From the NCBI GenBank assembly GCA_028023455.1, contig JAQFVV010012423.1, positions 8,474,269 to 8,538,268 on the forward strand: 64,000 nucleotides of DNA. The letters are read 5' to 3'. A program made the position numbers and the translations under genes. Positions 35,475-46,459 of the stretch are shown here, one piece after another (the stretch's first letter is position 1; the number at the start of each line of letters is the position of its first letter). Source of the stretch: Epiperipatus broadwayi (lineage: Eukaryota > Onychophora > Udeonychophora > Euonychophora > Peripatidae). Under the pieces are notes generated by a model. That model did no database searches. It was given only the letters and a program-made list of their open reading frames with translations, and was not told the DNA's origin.

Positions 35475-35749
35475 ATCTTTACACACATATATAGTATAAG
35501 TGCTCAGATATATATTAAGATAGACTATCCTCATAGTTTAATGGACAGGCTTCAATCCACTCCACACTCCAACTCTTCAACCGTCCATCCAATTGAAAAT
35601 CTGATGATGGAATGCTCAAAGGCCACCCTGAGGCCGAGATTATTGTCACACCCATGTTGACCCAAGGTCAATCTGAACCCCACATGTACAGGACATAATC
35701 CATTTAATACATATGGAAGGATGGGCAGACATCTCTATAAAAGCATTAA

Positions 35750-37326
35750 ATAAAATAATACAACAGTAAAATTCATAAAACAGTCCACAGCATTTATTAA
35801 AAATGAATACAATTAAGTTTAACAAAATTTGTTTTATTGACATGAGATTGTACTCTATATGTTTCCAGGGTCACTGTGTAGGAAAGTCACTTTTGTTCAA
35901 ATAAACCTCCATCCCCTCCCCCAATTCTATGAAATAAAATTTGCAAAATTAAAACAAAATGAATGTTTAATTAACAAAAGATATACACACATAACAACAT
36001 TAAAAAATTATAACTATTTATATCATTTACACTTTTACCATTTTATTTACATATTAACTCTCCTGATTTTCACAGTCATAAAATAACTTCTTGAAATTTT
36101 CTTTCCATGCAGTAAATAACAATAATATGATTCTACAAACCTGTGACCAAACTCATCTTTAGGAAAATCATTATTAACTACCTGAATAATATAATAAACA
36201 TAAAAAAAAAAACTACCAGAATAATATAAATTTTTCAACTAACTTTTATGTTTATAATTTTTGGTCAAGTGTCTGGATCGTTATCATTAAAATTTAATAT
36301 AAAATCAGAAATTTCAAGTTATTCACTCTCAGAATTACAATAGCACATGGTGACAACTAATACCATGCTACTAATACAACAAAGACGCCGATGGAGGCAT
36401 GATTACAATAGGTGGTCAGTGTAGCCAGTTTAGCGAATTGCTCACTAGCAAGATTTTAAAAACTAAAGTAACTTTTTATTTATTTTCTTTAATTTTTTTT
36501 TCATTATTTCACCACTTTGCCGTGGGTGCATGTAAATAGATCCGAGGCGCATGTGCGCCTGCAGGCACAAGGTTGAAAACCCCGACATTAGATTGTAAAT
36601 GTTTTGGCACTTTTCCAGTAGTGCAAACATTTAGAAAAGCTTTCAAATGATGTTATATAATTGTTACATTCAGCAGACTAGCATTAAATAATATTGATAT
36701 TTGATATAATGAATTTTTTTTAAAGCATTAATTATTTTGGCACATATCTTTTTTAAAAACTGTGCGTGTGTGTTTTCTTTACTAATTCTGTTGTCCTTGA
36801 ATAACTATCACGTGTAATCAAAATCATTTTTCAAATATATTTGGCCAATATTACGGATCAGTTAAGAGTTTTTAACTAGATAACAAACTTCTTGTCAATC
36901 CAAATCTAAGAAAAAGCAGATTAGTAGAACATGTAAAAAAAATAATATCAGTACTAAAAAAAAGTTAATATCCATTTTAAAAATTTTTTTTGAGACAGCA
37001 CCAGAATCAATCCAAAGATCCCATATTACAAAATCTGAACATTTTCATTTTACGAGTAAATTTTGTTAGCTATATGACTCCAGTTTGTTTGATTGGAAGT
37101 ATATTTCAAGCAATTATCACAAGACTAAGTAAAAAAAGTAATCCTCTTATATTTAAATAAAACAATGGAATAATTCAGAAATCTAAACATTTCCATTTAC
37201 ATATAAATTTTATTAATTAGTGTGGTGACATGGTTCCCCATTGATGAAGCACCTTTGTTCTCTACACATGTTTAAAGTCGATATTTTCTTAAAAGTGACT
37301 TTTAACTGTGTGTGTGTGTGTGTGCT
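35750..37326. other. Non-coding stretch with a GC-rich palindrome
   Basis: No gene is seen. At 36542-36558 the GAGGCGCATGTGCGCCTG palindrome stands out in AT-rich DNA and is followed by CACAAGGTTGAAAACCCC, which resembles the end of some hAT elements, but the opposite end was not found. A (GT)n tract at 37307-37324 directly follows the tail of the minus-strand SINE. Confidence 0.45.
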
Positions 37327-37420
37327 TTTTCATATGTCATAGCATCGACCGGGAGGCGAACCCACAACCGTCTGCAACCAACTACTTGCTTGCAGGCGAC
37401 TGCTCTGACCTCTCGGCTAA
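37327..37420 (-). mobile_element. tRNA-derived SINE, copy 2
   Basis: Same family as 32664-32763 and closest to 40415-40525: on the minus strand it reads TTAGCCGAGAGGTCAGAGC, a B box TGTGGGTTCGCCTCCC, then GATGCTATGACATATGAAAA. The 5' end is cut within the A box. The tail runs into a (CA)n microsatellite, probably grown from the tail. Confidence 0.8.
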
Positions 37421-37424
37421 TAAA

Positions 37425-38487
37425 TTATATCTTTGAATCACCCATCTTCTAAATAAAAATAAATATTCCAGTGTTTATCGCTCTAAAGATCATTTAGCGT
37501 TTAAGCAAGGGATCTTTTGCTCTTGAGTTCAGCTACTCCACTTAATTCAATTATAATTAATATTTATAATTAAACTAATTTTCTCTCTCATTCCTATTCC
37601 ATTACTGATTTCCATCAATTAAACTATTACACATGTGTATTTGTGTAAATACATTTCCATTTTTCAATTATATGCAAGGTCCTACTTGTTTAGGAATGGC
37701 TGTTAAAGATGGTAATAAATAGATTAACCTGAGTTAATCAAACAAGTTAAGATCCATTGATCATAAACAGAAACTTTTATCTAAAATTCAACCTTCACAA
37801 TTCATCGTGGGAAGTACTCATACTCCAGTGCGCAGCGGAGTCCATGATTTAATTTAATTTTATTGAATGAACATACAATATTAGCAACTTTATATATATA
37901 TTCATTGATTATTGTAAATAATCATTAAAAAAACATAGTAGTTCATTGAATTTAATTATATTTATTTAAACTTTGTAACGAAGCAATAAAAAAAGTTTTT
38001 AATTATTAGATATTTTATATTCAGTATATAGTTTTAATTTAAACGTAGTTTTAAAACTGGTTTTAACCCCCTTCACATTATTAATGTTCACGTCTTAATT
38101 GTTATAACATCCGCCTACATTTAGATTAATATTTGAAAAACCTCTTATACGTTACTTTCCGTTTTACTCAGTTGTAATATAATAAAGCAAGACCAAGTTC
38201 ATAACTTATATCTTGACCAATCATGGATAAAGAGACAGCATTAAAATTAAACAGTTTTGTTTTAATTTATTTGCTTTGAAAAAGTTTTGAATTTAATTAT
38301 TATCTTTGGTCGATAAGAAAATTGAACCGATTTTTATTCTGTTATCGATCAATTTATCTGTATGGATGTCAAGATCTTTGTCCGGAGTAGAGTAACTAGG
38401 CAATAAAATATTACGACGAATGAATAATATTTGATCATCATCACCATTGCTTATTAGACTCAGACTGTCAATTTATTTTTCAAACAG
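37425..38487. other. Upstream region of the sulfotransferase exon
   Basis: No other gene is seen. The last bases, TTATTTTTCAAACAG ending at 38487, look like a pyrimidine-rich splice acceptor immediately before the first ATG, so a non-coding 5' exon and the promoter probably lie further upstream. No convincing core promoter was recognised. Confidence 0.45.
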
Positions 38488-38488
38488 G

Positions 38489-38771
38489 ATGCATTCAGCG
38501 ATAATGGGTACTTTGACCGTAGGAACAACTGCTGTATTGTATATATGGTATGAGAATAGAAAAAATAAACAGAAATTGGACAAACTTTCACGAGAAGGTT
38601 GGCATTTAAAACCAATGGATGCTAATTATGCTGCAAATCTTCCTTATGCCTGTCAATGTGTGGAATATAGAGGATGGATTTTGCCTGGAAATTTAATGGA
38701 ATTTAAAGACGATTTTTTTAATTTTGTTGCTAAGCCAGACGATATTTACGTTGTAACTTATCCCAAGTCAG
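38489..38771 (+). CDS. Sulfotransferase, first coding exon
   Basis: This family transfers sulfate from PAPS to small-molecule acceptors. The exon encodes 94 residues plus one base. Residues ~4-19 (AIMGTLTVGTTAVLYIWY) form a likely N-terminal membrane anchor, followed by a basic ENRKNKQK segment. Then come a CVEYRGWILPG segment typical of the region before the core, and DDIYVVTYPKSG, the start of the 5'-phosphosulfate-binding loop. The exon stops inside that loop at a donor (TCAG|GTTAGT, exon end 38771, phase 1), a position where many sulfotransferase genes are split. The ATG at 38489 follows an acceptor-like CAAACAG; an in-frame extension to 38447 has no ATG. The next exon, expected to start with a TTW motif, was not found, so the intron is long. 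Plausible SULT-like enzyme; subfamily unknown. Confidence 0.82.
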
Positions 38772-39820
38772 GTTAGTAATTTGATAATTAAAAATATAAA
38801 TTGCTTGCTTGTAAAAAGATTTGTTTTGTTGATCGTAGAGATTATAAGAAAATGCACTCTCGCAAAAGCTAGTTGGTTTTTTTTTTTTTTTACATTCGTA
38901 TAAATTTTATATTAAAATTTTATTTACAAATGTCAAATATTCTGTACTTGCAACTTTGACACCAATCACTTCTAATAAATACATTAGTGATTATTATTAA
39001 TCATTCATTCAACAAGAAATTATTTATAGGCCAGATATAAATTTTAACCCTCAGGTAAAGATTAATATCCGATATTTTTAAAAAAAAATTATATAAACAC
39101 ATGGAATAACACAACATCATCATAATCTTTCTTTTTGCTAGGTGTAATGCAGTAAAAAATATAATTATCAAGATTCTATATAATTTTAGAATAAAATGTA
39201 TAAATAATTCATTTCATTTAATTCTTGAATTGTTGGAAAAACCATGAAAAAAAACCTTTCTAAATTAAATTGTGTAGTTTGAAATGCATTATTCTTGCTG
39301 TTCTATAGATTTTTAACACACCCCCCCAAAAAAAAACAAAACAACAACAACAACAACAATTCACAATATAAATTTGGATAATTGATGGAAACCAAGTTAC
39401 AGTGACACAGTCCAATCCTCAATCCAGTTATTAACGAAATTTGGATTATTTACACTTATACATTCAGTAATTATTTTAATTACATTAGACCGTCAAATTA
39501 ATAACTTAAAATTTATAAACATTTGAAGGTTTTGAATCCAAGCCACATGACTTTTATAACTGTATGATATATTTGTTCCCTTTAAGAATATATTTGTCTC
39601 TGACCTAAAAATACAATAGTTGAGCACACTAAACTGATCAATGCACAGCAAATAAAACATCAAAATTTAGCATTTATTTGCACATTTTCATATAAAATAG
39701 TTCATATATAAAAAAATATTGTAGAACATAATTTAAAAATAATAACAAAACTAAAAAATAATTATTATTCTTTTATTTTTTCACATTCTTAATAAATTTA
39801 TTCAAATTTTATAAACTTGG
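38772..39820 (+). other. Start of the sulfotransferase intron
   Basis: Begins with GTTAGTAAT. Contains a poly-T at 38879-38892, a C run and A-rich (ACA)n tract at 39320-39358, otherwise nothing recognisable. No exon continuing the sulfotransferase was seen. Confidence 0.5.
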
Positions 39821-39831
39821 TCTAGATTTAT

Positions 39832-40242
39832 CTACTTTTCTGCCAAGATATAATGCTTAATTTTTCTTAAATTATCCAAATATTTGTTATCTAATATATT
39901 ACAGGATTTTGATTTTATTGCTTTCATTAAACTAAAACTATGTTCATAATCAGTGCTGGAAGCTTGAAAAGTTACACAAATATCGAAAAGTACTGAAAGT
40001 TCTTTATGTTCTTGGTCTTTTAAGACATATGTAGCTAAATCATTAAATGATTCAATTATTTCAGTTTTACATTTTTCATTTACTAAAAATTTCAAATTAC
40101 CATATTGTTCAAAAGTTGTATAAAACCTTATATGTTTTTTATCATTATTATTTATTATAGATTCATATTTTAAAAATAAACATTTTATACTATTTTTTCC
40201 ATACTCAATGTTTAAATTATTTTTCATTGCAAAAAGATCCAA
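39832..40242 (-). pseudogene. hAT transposase C-terminal dimerisation domain
   Basis: The 136-codon minus frame ends in LSVLFDICVTFQASSTDYEH, followed by SFSLMKAIKSKS and a leucine-rich tail. This is the hAT dimerisation-domain pattern (L..L......P.SS...ER.FS..K.IK...R). The SS and FS-K-IK positions are kept; proline is replaced by Q and the ER by EH. The BED finger and catalytic core are not seen upstream on this strand, so it is a fragment of a hAT transposase or of a related host gene. No paired terminal repeats could be fixed. Confidence 0.65.
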
Positions 40243-40302
40243 AGCATTCCAATTATTTATATCTGACCTGGAAATCTAGTGTCTAAATGATTACAAAGTA
40301 AA

Positions 40303-40365
40303 AACAGGCAAAACTCACTATACATATAAGAGGTGGTGGTCATGTGATATTGATTACAAAGAAGA
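40303..40365 (-). mobile_element. Possible 3' end of the hammerhead foldback family
   Basis: AACAGGCAAAACTCACTATA near 40302-40321 matches the end at 27.9 kb (complement) over about 22 bp and the outer end of the 48.5-kb foldback, with weaker similarity running inward to a TGATTACAA segment. On the minus strand it would be the element's 3' terminus. Confidence 0.45.
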
Positions 40366-40414
40366 TAAATTTAAGTATTGTTGAAGTATCTATATAATCA
40401 TTGGATCTAAAATT

Positions 40415-40525
40415 GTCAAGTGTTGATAGCCAAGAGGTCATCGCACCTGCCTTGCAAGCAAGTAGTTGTTTGCAGATGGGTGTGGGTTCACGTCCCGGAA
40501 GATGCTATGACATATGAAAAAAAAA
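40415..40525 (+). mobile_element. tRNA-derived SINE, copy 3
   Basis: Starts GTCAAGTGTTGATAGCCAAG, with a decayed A box, a B box TGTGGGTTCACGTCCC, and the family end GATGCTATGACATATG followed by poly-A. Possible short flanking repeats AAAATT are too weak to prove insertion borders. Confidence 0.8.
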
Positions 40526-40529
40526 TTGT

Positions 40530-41750
40530 TTAATTGTCCATACTGCAGCAGACATTTGCATTTTTTAAATTTATTAATTTTTGCTTTTGCAAATTGAGGT
40601 GCCTTCATGGGAGATAAATTAATTCTTTGTGAAATTTTGTTTATTTTTATTTGAAATTTTGTTTAATGTTAATAATTCCACAAATACATTTTGAGGAATT
40701 ACAGTACAGTTGCTATTCAATATTGTGGGTTTTTGAAGGTTTTTAAAACAATTTTTATTTATTGGGTCAACTTGTTTTGTGCAGTAACGTAGTAAAATGT
40801 TATAATTTCTTACTAGATTATATACTATGAAATGTATAAATACCTATTTTTATTCATTGAGAGATCTGAATGGTATTATATCAATGTCTGAAATGTTGGG
40901 AATTCTTTAAGTTTTTTAACTTTTATAGATGATCTACTAAACATTGTTTATATTTTCTCTAAAAGTCTTTCAATATTCTTAATAAATTGAACCTGTTTTT
41001 ATGCACCATCTATTCTTGAGATCTTCCCTGTAAGCCAAATAGTGCTATTGATCTAAATGTGAAATATCATCTCATTGATGAGCGCCCACATCATTTGTTT
41101 TTACTAACATTACAGAGGTAAACATAACCATTTTTTTAAAGCCAAAGTTACTCTTTCTATAAATTTTTTTTATCCTTATTACAAAAAAATGACTATCACA
41201 TGCAATAAACTTAATAATGCTGACAAATTTTGTCTGATAGCTGGATTCAAATTTTGATCAGTATTATATATATATATATGTTTTCCATCAACTATCAAAC
41301 AATGAAATGAAGATATTTGAACTTCATCAATAATTTCCTTATATATGATTAAATTTATACATTCTATAAATTTGAAGGAATAATTTTTGCTATGCCATGA
41401 TTCAGAAATATTAACCTAATTTCCTACATGATCATGTATAGATTATATAGAAATCATTGATGAATTAATGGTAATTTCTAGAATAACATTGTCTATTAGA
41501 ATTTTCATTTCAACAAAAATTTTATTAACAATAAATAGTGATTACATCCTGAAAAAGGATAAATAAATCAATAAATTGTACAATAATATAATGTTCTATT
41601 TGCCATCTGGCTAGATTATGTTATGAGAGCACAATTGTTATACTCTTATGTGGTTAGGTATAATGAAGAGATTCTAAGAACTTGTTTAATAGTATTAGCA
41701 TTTTTAATATAAACATGAATATTTTCTTTTAAAATTGCCTATTCTATAAT
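40530..41750. other. Non-coding stretch
   Basis: AT-rich with a (TA)n run near 41267-41278. No gene or recognisable repeat. Confidence 0.5.
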
Positions 41751-41754
41751 GCTG

Positions 41755-43345
41755 GGTAGGTGTGAGTTGATAATCAGGAAAAGGATAGAGCAGTTAAAGA
41801 CCAGGTGTCATCAAAGACTTTACTGGAGGCAAGGAGCTGGTCACGTTTCTTGATTTTTTTGAATGTTTGATAAAACAATGGTATAATTTGTGGCAGAGGT
41901 AATTCCATGAGAGTTTTGCATCTCACTATCCATATGGATTAAAGGACAAAGGTAGAAAGCCTTATTATTGAAAAAGTTCCATTATGAATGGCGTTTTCAA
42001 GAGAGAAAATCATATCAGGTCTTATGTTGGAATTGATTATGATTATATCTTTCAGTGTTTTAAGTCTTGGGCACCGGTGTATAATATGGTCTATGGTTTC
42101 ATCTTCACGAGCACACAGACCACATTTAGGGTCAATGCTGGTAAAACCTCTTCGGTGATAAAGAAACCAATTCATGGGAAGCGCATTAAGATTAATTTTA
42201 ATGATGAAGTCAAGGAATTTGGGTTCCAGACTCCATCTTTTGAAGTGTGTAATGAGTCTTTGGTTGGTTACTTTTAGGCTGGTTTTAATGGGTTGTTGAT
42301 TATAGTTGATTATATTGTATGCTTCCCATAAGGTGATTTTTTGGTTAAGGTTAGAGGGCATCATCGGGTTATAAAGTTGTAGGTGGTCTATTAGGAATGC
42401 TATCCATGAACTGGAAGAGGGTGGAGGATGATCTGTCAGTGTAATTTTTTTAATAATGTTGGAGTATCCACAGGAGAGGATCAGATTATGTAGAGTGTTG
42501 TGGGTTTTTTGTAAAATGATTGCTTGTATTGAGTGGAATGACAGTCCATTGAACCTGTGTGGTCGTTCGATACCTCACAAGCTAATAGCAACCGTCCTTC
42601 CTCTCCAGAGAAGTTTGGTGCATAATCAGTTAATTTTATTTTGAAACTGTTTAGACATTTTTATGAATGGAAGATAATATGAGATTTTTGGCATTATGAT
42701 CATGTTGAGGAGGCCAATCTTTCCATATAATGAAAGGTATACTCTAGAGAGTGAAGTGGTGATGGCCTCAGTTGATTGGAGGATTGCATCTTGAATCTCT
42801 CTTGCCATTGCAGTTGGAGTTTTGAAGATTGGGAAACCTAGGTATCTTTGGGGTTTAGCAGAAAAGGAGAGTTAATTTGTTTACCAGACATTTTCTTCCA
42901 GATGGAAGATTTGTTAAAATTTATTTGTAGGTCAAGTTTTGCTGTATTTCTGTTTAGGATGTTCATGAGATGGGGAAGGTATTTAATGGTGGGAAGCACA
43001 ACCATGATGTCATCTATATATGCAAATACATTGAAGTTTTTATTGAGAGAGGGAAGGAATATTCCAGGGAGGTTTTTTTCTATATCCGTCAGAAGAGGGT
43101 TGATCTATGCTGTGAAGAAAAGGGCACTGAGCGAAGATCCTTGAAGGATTGACTTGTATGGCTTGAAACCTGGTATGATCTTGCCATCATGAGAAAGAAA
43201 AATCTCTCTGTTGTTGAGCAGATTGCTGACCATCTGAACAATCCCGGCTGGAATGTCGCATTCCACCAGAATATCCAGGAGGGTGTTTATCTGGACTGAA
43301 TCAAATGCCACCGCAACATCCAGCTGGGCAGCAATAGGTTATATT
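41755..43345 (-). pseudogene. L1/Tx1-like LINE ORF2 fragment
   Basis: Minus-strand homologue of the C-terminal half of the element at 55.1-61.0 kb. Reading the minus strand: QLDVAVAFDSVQINTLLDIL (motif A, near 43320), LLNNREIFLSHDGKIIPGF and SILQGSSLSALFF (motif B, near 43165-43115), then motif C in another frame with several breaks. Its best piece, 42364-41939, carries NALPMNWFLYHRRGF, CGLCAREDETIDHIIHRCP (the C-C-H-C pattern) and RPDMIFSLENAIHNGTF. These align with NALPTSYFLVTSRGF and CQLCRLYDETILHIFYICP of the other copy. Truncated at ~43345 within the reverse transcriptase; endonuclease and ORF1 are absent. Plus-strand frames here are shadows. Confidence 0.85.
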
Positions 43346-44636
43346 TACAATGTACTCTGATGTAATTGAACAGTGCAGTTACATTGGACATAGCATGCAA
43401 GGTTGATGATCCCTTTTTTACGTTTTGGTTTGGCGAGATATGGCTAAGAATTTGAGTTTTAATCACACTTTTATCTGTTTTCTTGCATTCAGCATTTTCT
43501 AATCTGGGATTATGATCTTCCAGAGATTTTAGTTAAAATTCTTAAAATTCCTCTACTGATTTTATTTTGGATAACAATAACTGAATCACTATAAATTTTT
43601 TGACTTAAATGTCACTTTAAATAGTCTATTTTCCATTCGGCATATTTTTTACTGATAATAAATTTAACTTTTAAATTTGTCTGACAGCAAATTTTACAGA
43701 TAACTAAAAACATTCCCAAGTTTAATACTGTTAGATAACTAAAAATATCCCCAAGTTTAATATAGTTATATTTTTTTATGGTGATGTCATTTCAATTAGT
43801 CGGGAGAACCAGTCATATTTAAATTCATTTTTCTTTTTTTTTTTTAAATTGAATCGATGCAGATTAGATTGACTTTCTGAATGTTTGGACATTTGGAGAG
43901 CCTAAAATAAAATATTTATATGTTAAATGATTTGTTTTTAAATTTCAATAATAAAAGAAGTCTTTTTGAAAAATGCAGTTCTAGGTATGACAAATGTCCT
44001 ACCATAACAACAGCCAGCAAAGGAAATGCACTGCTCAGTCAGCACTATTATATATAGATCAAAATGTAATAGTATTGAAATATATTTTTAGTTGTTTTGT
44101 GCAGGATACAACACTATTAGAATGAAGTATCTCTGTAGCAATATTCTTATCCCCACTGCATGTACAGATCAATTAAATTTATTAATCCTTTCTATCAAAA
44201 TTATTTATCTTGATTCAACTTTATGAGCTTAAATGTAGAAACAAATGGATGCATACTTTTGAATATTGGAATGTCTGGAATGTTTAGAAGCCACTGAGCA
44301 GTGTCCAGGCATTCAAAATTGCTGTGCAATTGCATAGAGTGCAGCTTAGAGGGAACATTGGTTGTATGTACACTATTTGGATTTCTTTTGACACTCAGAA
44401 ATCCAAGACATAGATAAATTGACCAATCTATATTACAGAAAGCTTTATCAAATGTAAATATTTAACATCTGCTTGTAATAACTTTGAACTGTTATGCTCA
44501 TAGACTAAGCTAAGTAATGTAGAAGTTGATAATAGCAAAAGCATATTCATGATGGTATTTCATCATAATTATTACCAATCAGAGTTTTTTAGATTCTAAA
44601 TTTTAAATAAAATAGTTGAATGAATTTTATAATATC
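43346..44636. other. Non-coding stretch
   Basis: No gene. It has a 35-bp tandem duplication at 43699-43768 (listed), a poly-T at 43835-43846, and a segment at 44310-44362 containing GCAGCTTAGAGGGAACATTG that looks like the end of a dispersed element, though no partner was found. Confidence 0.45.
43699..43768 (+). repeat. 35-bp tandem duplication
   Basis: Two adjacent units with about four differences; both contain GATAACTAAAAA and CCCAAGTTTAATA. Confidence 0.75.
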
Positions 44637-45135
44637 TATATCATCATCATCATCATCAACCATTATCAATCCACTGCAGGATGAAGGTCTCTCCAAGTTC
44701 AATTCATCTTCTCTGATCTTTAGATTCTCTTCTCCACATCACCCCTGCACACTTTCTTATTTCATCCATCCATCTCACATGTGGTCTCTTTTTGGGTCTT
44801 TTACAATCTCTTGGAATCCAGTTTAAAATTTCAATTGTCCATCTATTATTATCTCTTCTAGCAATATGTATAGCCCAACTCCACTTCAGTCTTTTAATTT
44901 TTTCAATGATATCAGTAACACCTGTTTGTTCTCTTACCCATATATTGCATTTTCAATCTCTTTTTGTTACTCCCAACATGCATCTCTCCATACTTCTTTG
45001 AATGTTCTGAAGTCTTTGTATTGCTCTTCTATTAAGTGTCCAAGTCTCACATCCATAAGTAAGAACTGGTAAAACACATTTATTAAAAACCTTTTTCAAA
45101 CACATAGGCATATTTCCTTTTAGTACAAGTTATTT
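44637..45135 (-). mobile_element. RTE-like LINE, 3'-end fragment
   Basis: Minus-strand copy of the 3' ~500 bp of the RTE-like element. The plus strand begins with the (CAT)n tail at 44641-44658, then CCACTGCAGGATGAAGGTCT, and ends near CATATTTCCTTTTAGTACAA at 45105-45127, matching the complement of 30615-31098. It retains runs such as CAACATGCATCTCTCCATAC. The 68-69-codon plus frames here are antisense shadows. Confidence 0.85.
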
Positions 45136-45990
45136 AATATATTATTTAGTATAATATATTAATGATAATATGTACATAATGAAATGTATTACCAATATGT
45201 ATTCAACATCCTTAGGTGTATAGCATTATATGTATATGGTAAAAAAGCATGTAAATAAAATATTGCAAATAATATAAACATGCACACATAAAGTATGTAA
45301 AATAGATGCATATATCTAAATAGTTTTACATTTTAACTATTGTAGAAACAATCACTAAAAGCAAAAGAATTATTATTATATTAATTGTCCACTAGAGGCC
45401 GAGGAGATAAAAACTGCAAGTAGGAATTCTTAAATGTCTTTTTCTAAAGTTATTGGTAATAGTTTGGGAGACTCCTGCCTCTATAGGTGTGAAGTCAGTA
45501 TAGATAACTATATAAAAGTCATCCCAACTTTATCTTTTAAGTAACTAATGTTAAGGGGTTATTTAGCACAACTTTACATGTTAGAATATATCAGAATGAC
45601 TTACTTATACTGTTATATTTGTACTCAGGATACTGTATTTGTCTTATTGAAGTGTTTAATTTACTTAATGGCCATGTCTCCATCATTTGTGTACTTGCAT
45701 GATACTCTTAATAGAAATTAATTTTATACTAATCCAGTTTCTGACATCATGCCTGGATATAACAATTTGTCATGAAATTTGAGCATAGACTTGAGATGTG
45801 ATCCATGGATGTTTAACTCTCGAATATGTCACTCTATCTTTCCAAACTACACAGTGCATTCTAGTGGGAACATCTGATAGATTGTATAACAGTTACTGAA
45901 TATTTGAAGCACTATTTGCAAATAAGAAAAAAAAATCCAAATCATGTGCAAAATCCATTTATTTGTACTTCTTTTGCTTCTCATAAAATA
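45136..45990. other. Non-coding stretch
   Basis: No gene or recognisable repeat apart from AT-rich simple sequence. Confidence 0.45.
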
Positions 45991-45997
45991 CTTCTGT

Positions 45998-46430
45998 AAT
46001 AAACTTCAAGAGTGTGCACTTGAAAATGCGAAGGTAGGGACTTCTACAGGTCTTAACCACAAGCTTACACTTTGGAAGAAAAGAGGGTAACCCCTCCCTA
46101 CTTCAACCTACTTTTTATATAAATAGGTGAAGCTGAAGCGGTTAGATCTGAGAGCATGAAGCTATTCAATACTTCACTGATTAAGTTCACAATTCCTATT
46201 ACACATTAGTACTCACAAAATCTTTCGATTTACAATGAGTCAATGGAACACTCTTATAGTTAGAAATCTATTACGATAATTTAAAGTTGTAATTATAAAT
46301 TTATTTAATGCACATTGATTATGTAAGTAATATTTACTAAGGCAATAAACCTTAATAGTGTGCACTTGAAAAGGTGAAGGTAGGGACCTGTACAGGTCTT
46401 AACAACAAGCTTATGCTTTGGAAGAAAAGA
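45998..46430 (+). repeat. LTR-like direct repeat pair with a TATA element
   Basis: Two ~85-bp direct repeats (about 45998-46084 and 46343-46430, offset about 346 bp) share AGTGTGCACTTGAAAA, GAAGGTAGGGAC, TACAGGTCTTAAC and TTTGGAAGAAAAGA. Between them lies TTTTTATATAAATAGGTGAA near 46111-46130, a good TATA-type core promoter. The arrangement resembles an LTR followed by the truncated start of a second LTR. A 28-bp inverted pair (about 46293-46320 and 46431-46459) flanks the second copy. No retroelement coding sequence is attached. Confidence 0.5.
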
Positions 46431-46459
46431 AATCAAATGTGCATTAAATAAATTTATAA

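Larger units (their letters stand above)
34796..35737 (-). mobile_element. Retrozyme-like tandem dimer with hammerhead ribozymes
   Basis: Two head-to-tail copies of a 475-bp unit (starting at 34796 and 35271) differ at only a handful of positions. The dimer is bounded by a perfect 12-bp direct repeat TAAAAGCATTAA at 34784-34795 and 35738-35749, so it inserted as one unit with a target-site duplication. Each unit carries a type I hammerhead motif on the minus strand, listed separately. Tandem units, a ribozyme per unit, no protein and a target duplication together match retrozymes, the non-autonomous retroelements known in plants and animals. The 66-codon frames at 34985 and 35460 are the same stretch in each copy and are not genes. 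The alternative is a pair of Penelope-like pseudo-LTRs. Confidence 0.75.

Noticed and set aside
35600-35640. Plus-strand CTGATGATGG near 35609 as another hammerhead core
   Set aside because: No GAAA after a stem II, no stem I complement, and the other monomer has TTGATGATGG; chance match.
34985-35660. Two nearly identical 66-codon frames 475 bp apart as a duplicated small gene
   Set aside because: They are the same segment of the tandem ribozyme-bearing unit, start next to the ribozyme core, have no family resemblance and show substitutions with no sign of coding constraint.
41984-43152. Several plus-strand frames of 60-98 codons
   Set aside because: They are antisense to the L1/Tx1-like ORF2 fragment, whose minus-strand translation has clear motifs.
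44620-45072. Serine/histidine-rich plus-strand frames
   Set aside because: Antisense of the RTE 3' end; the (CAT)n tail explains the composition.
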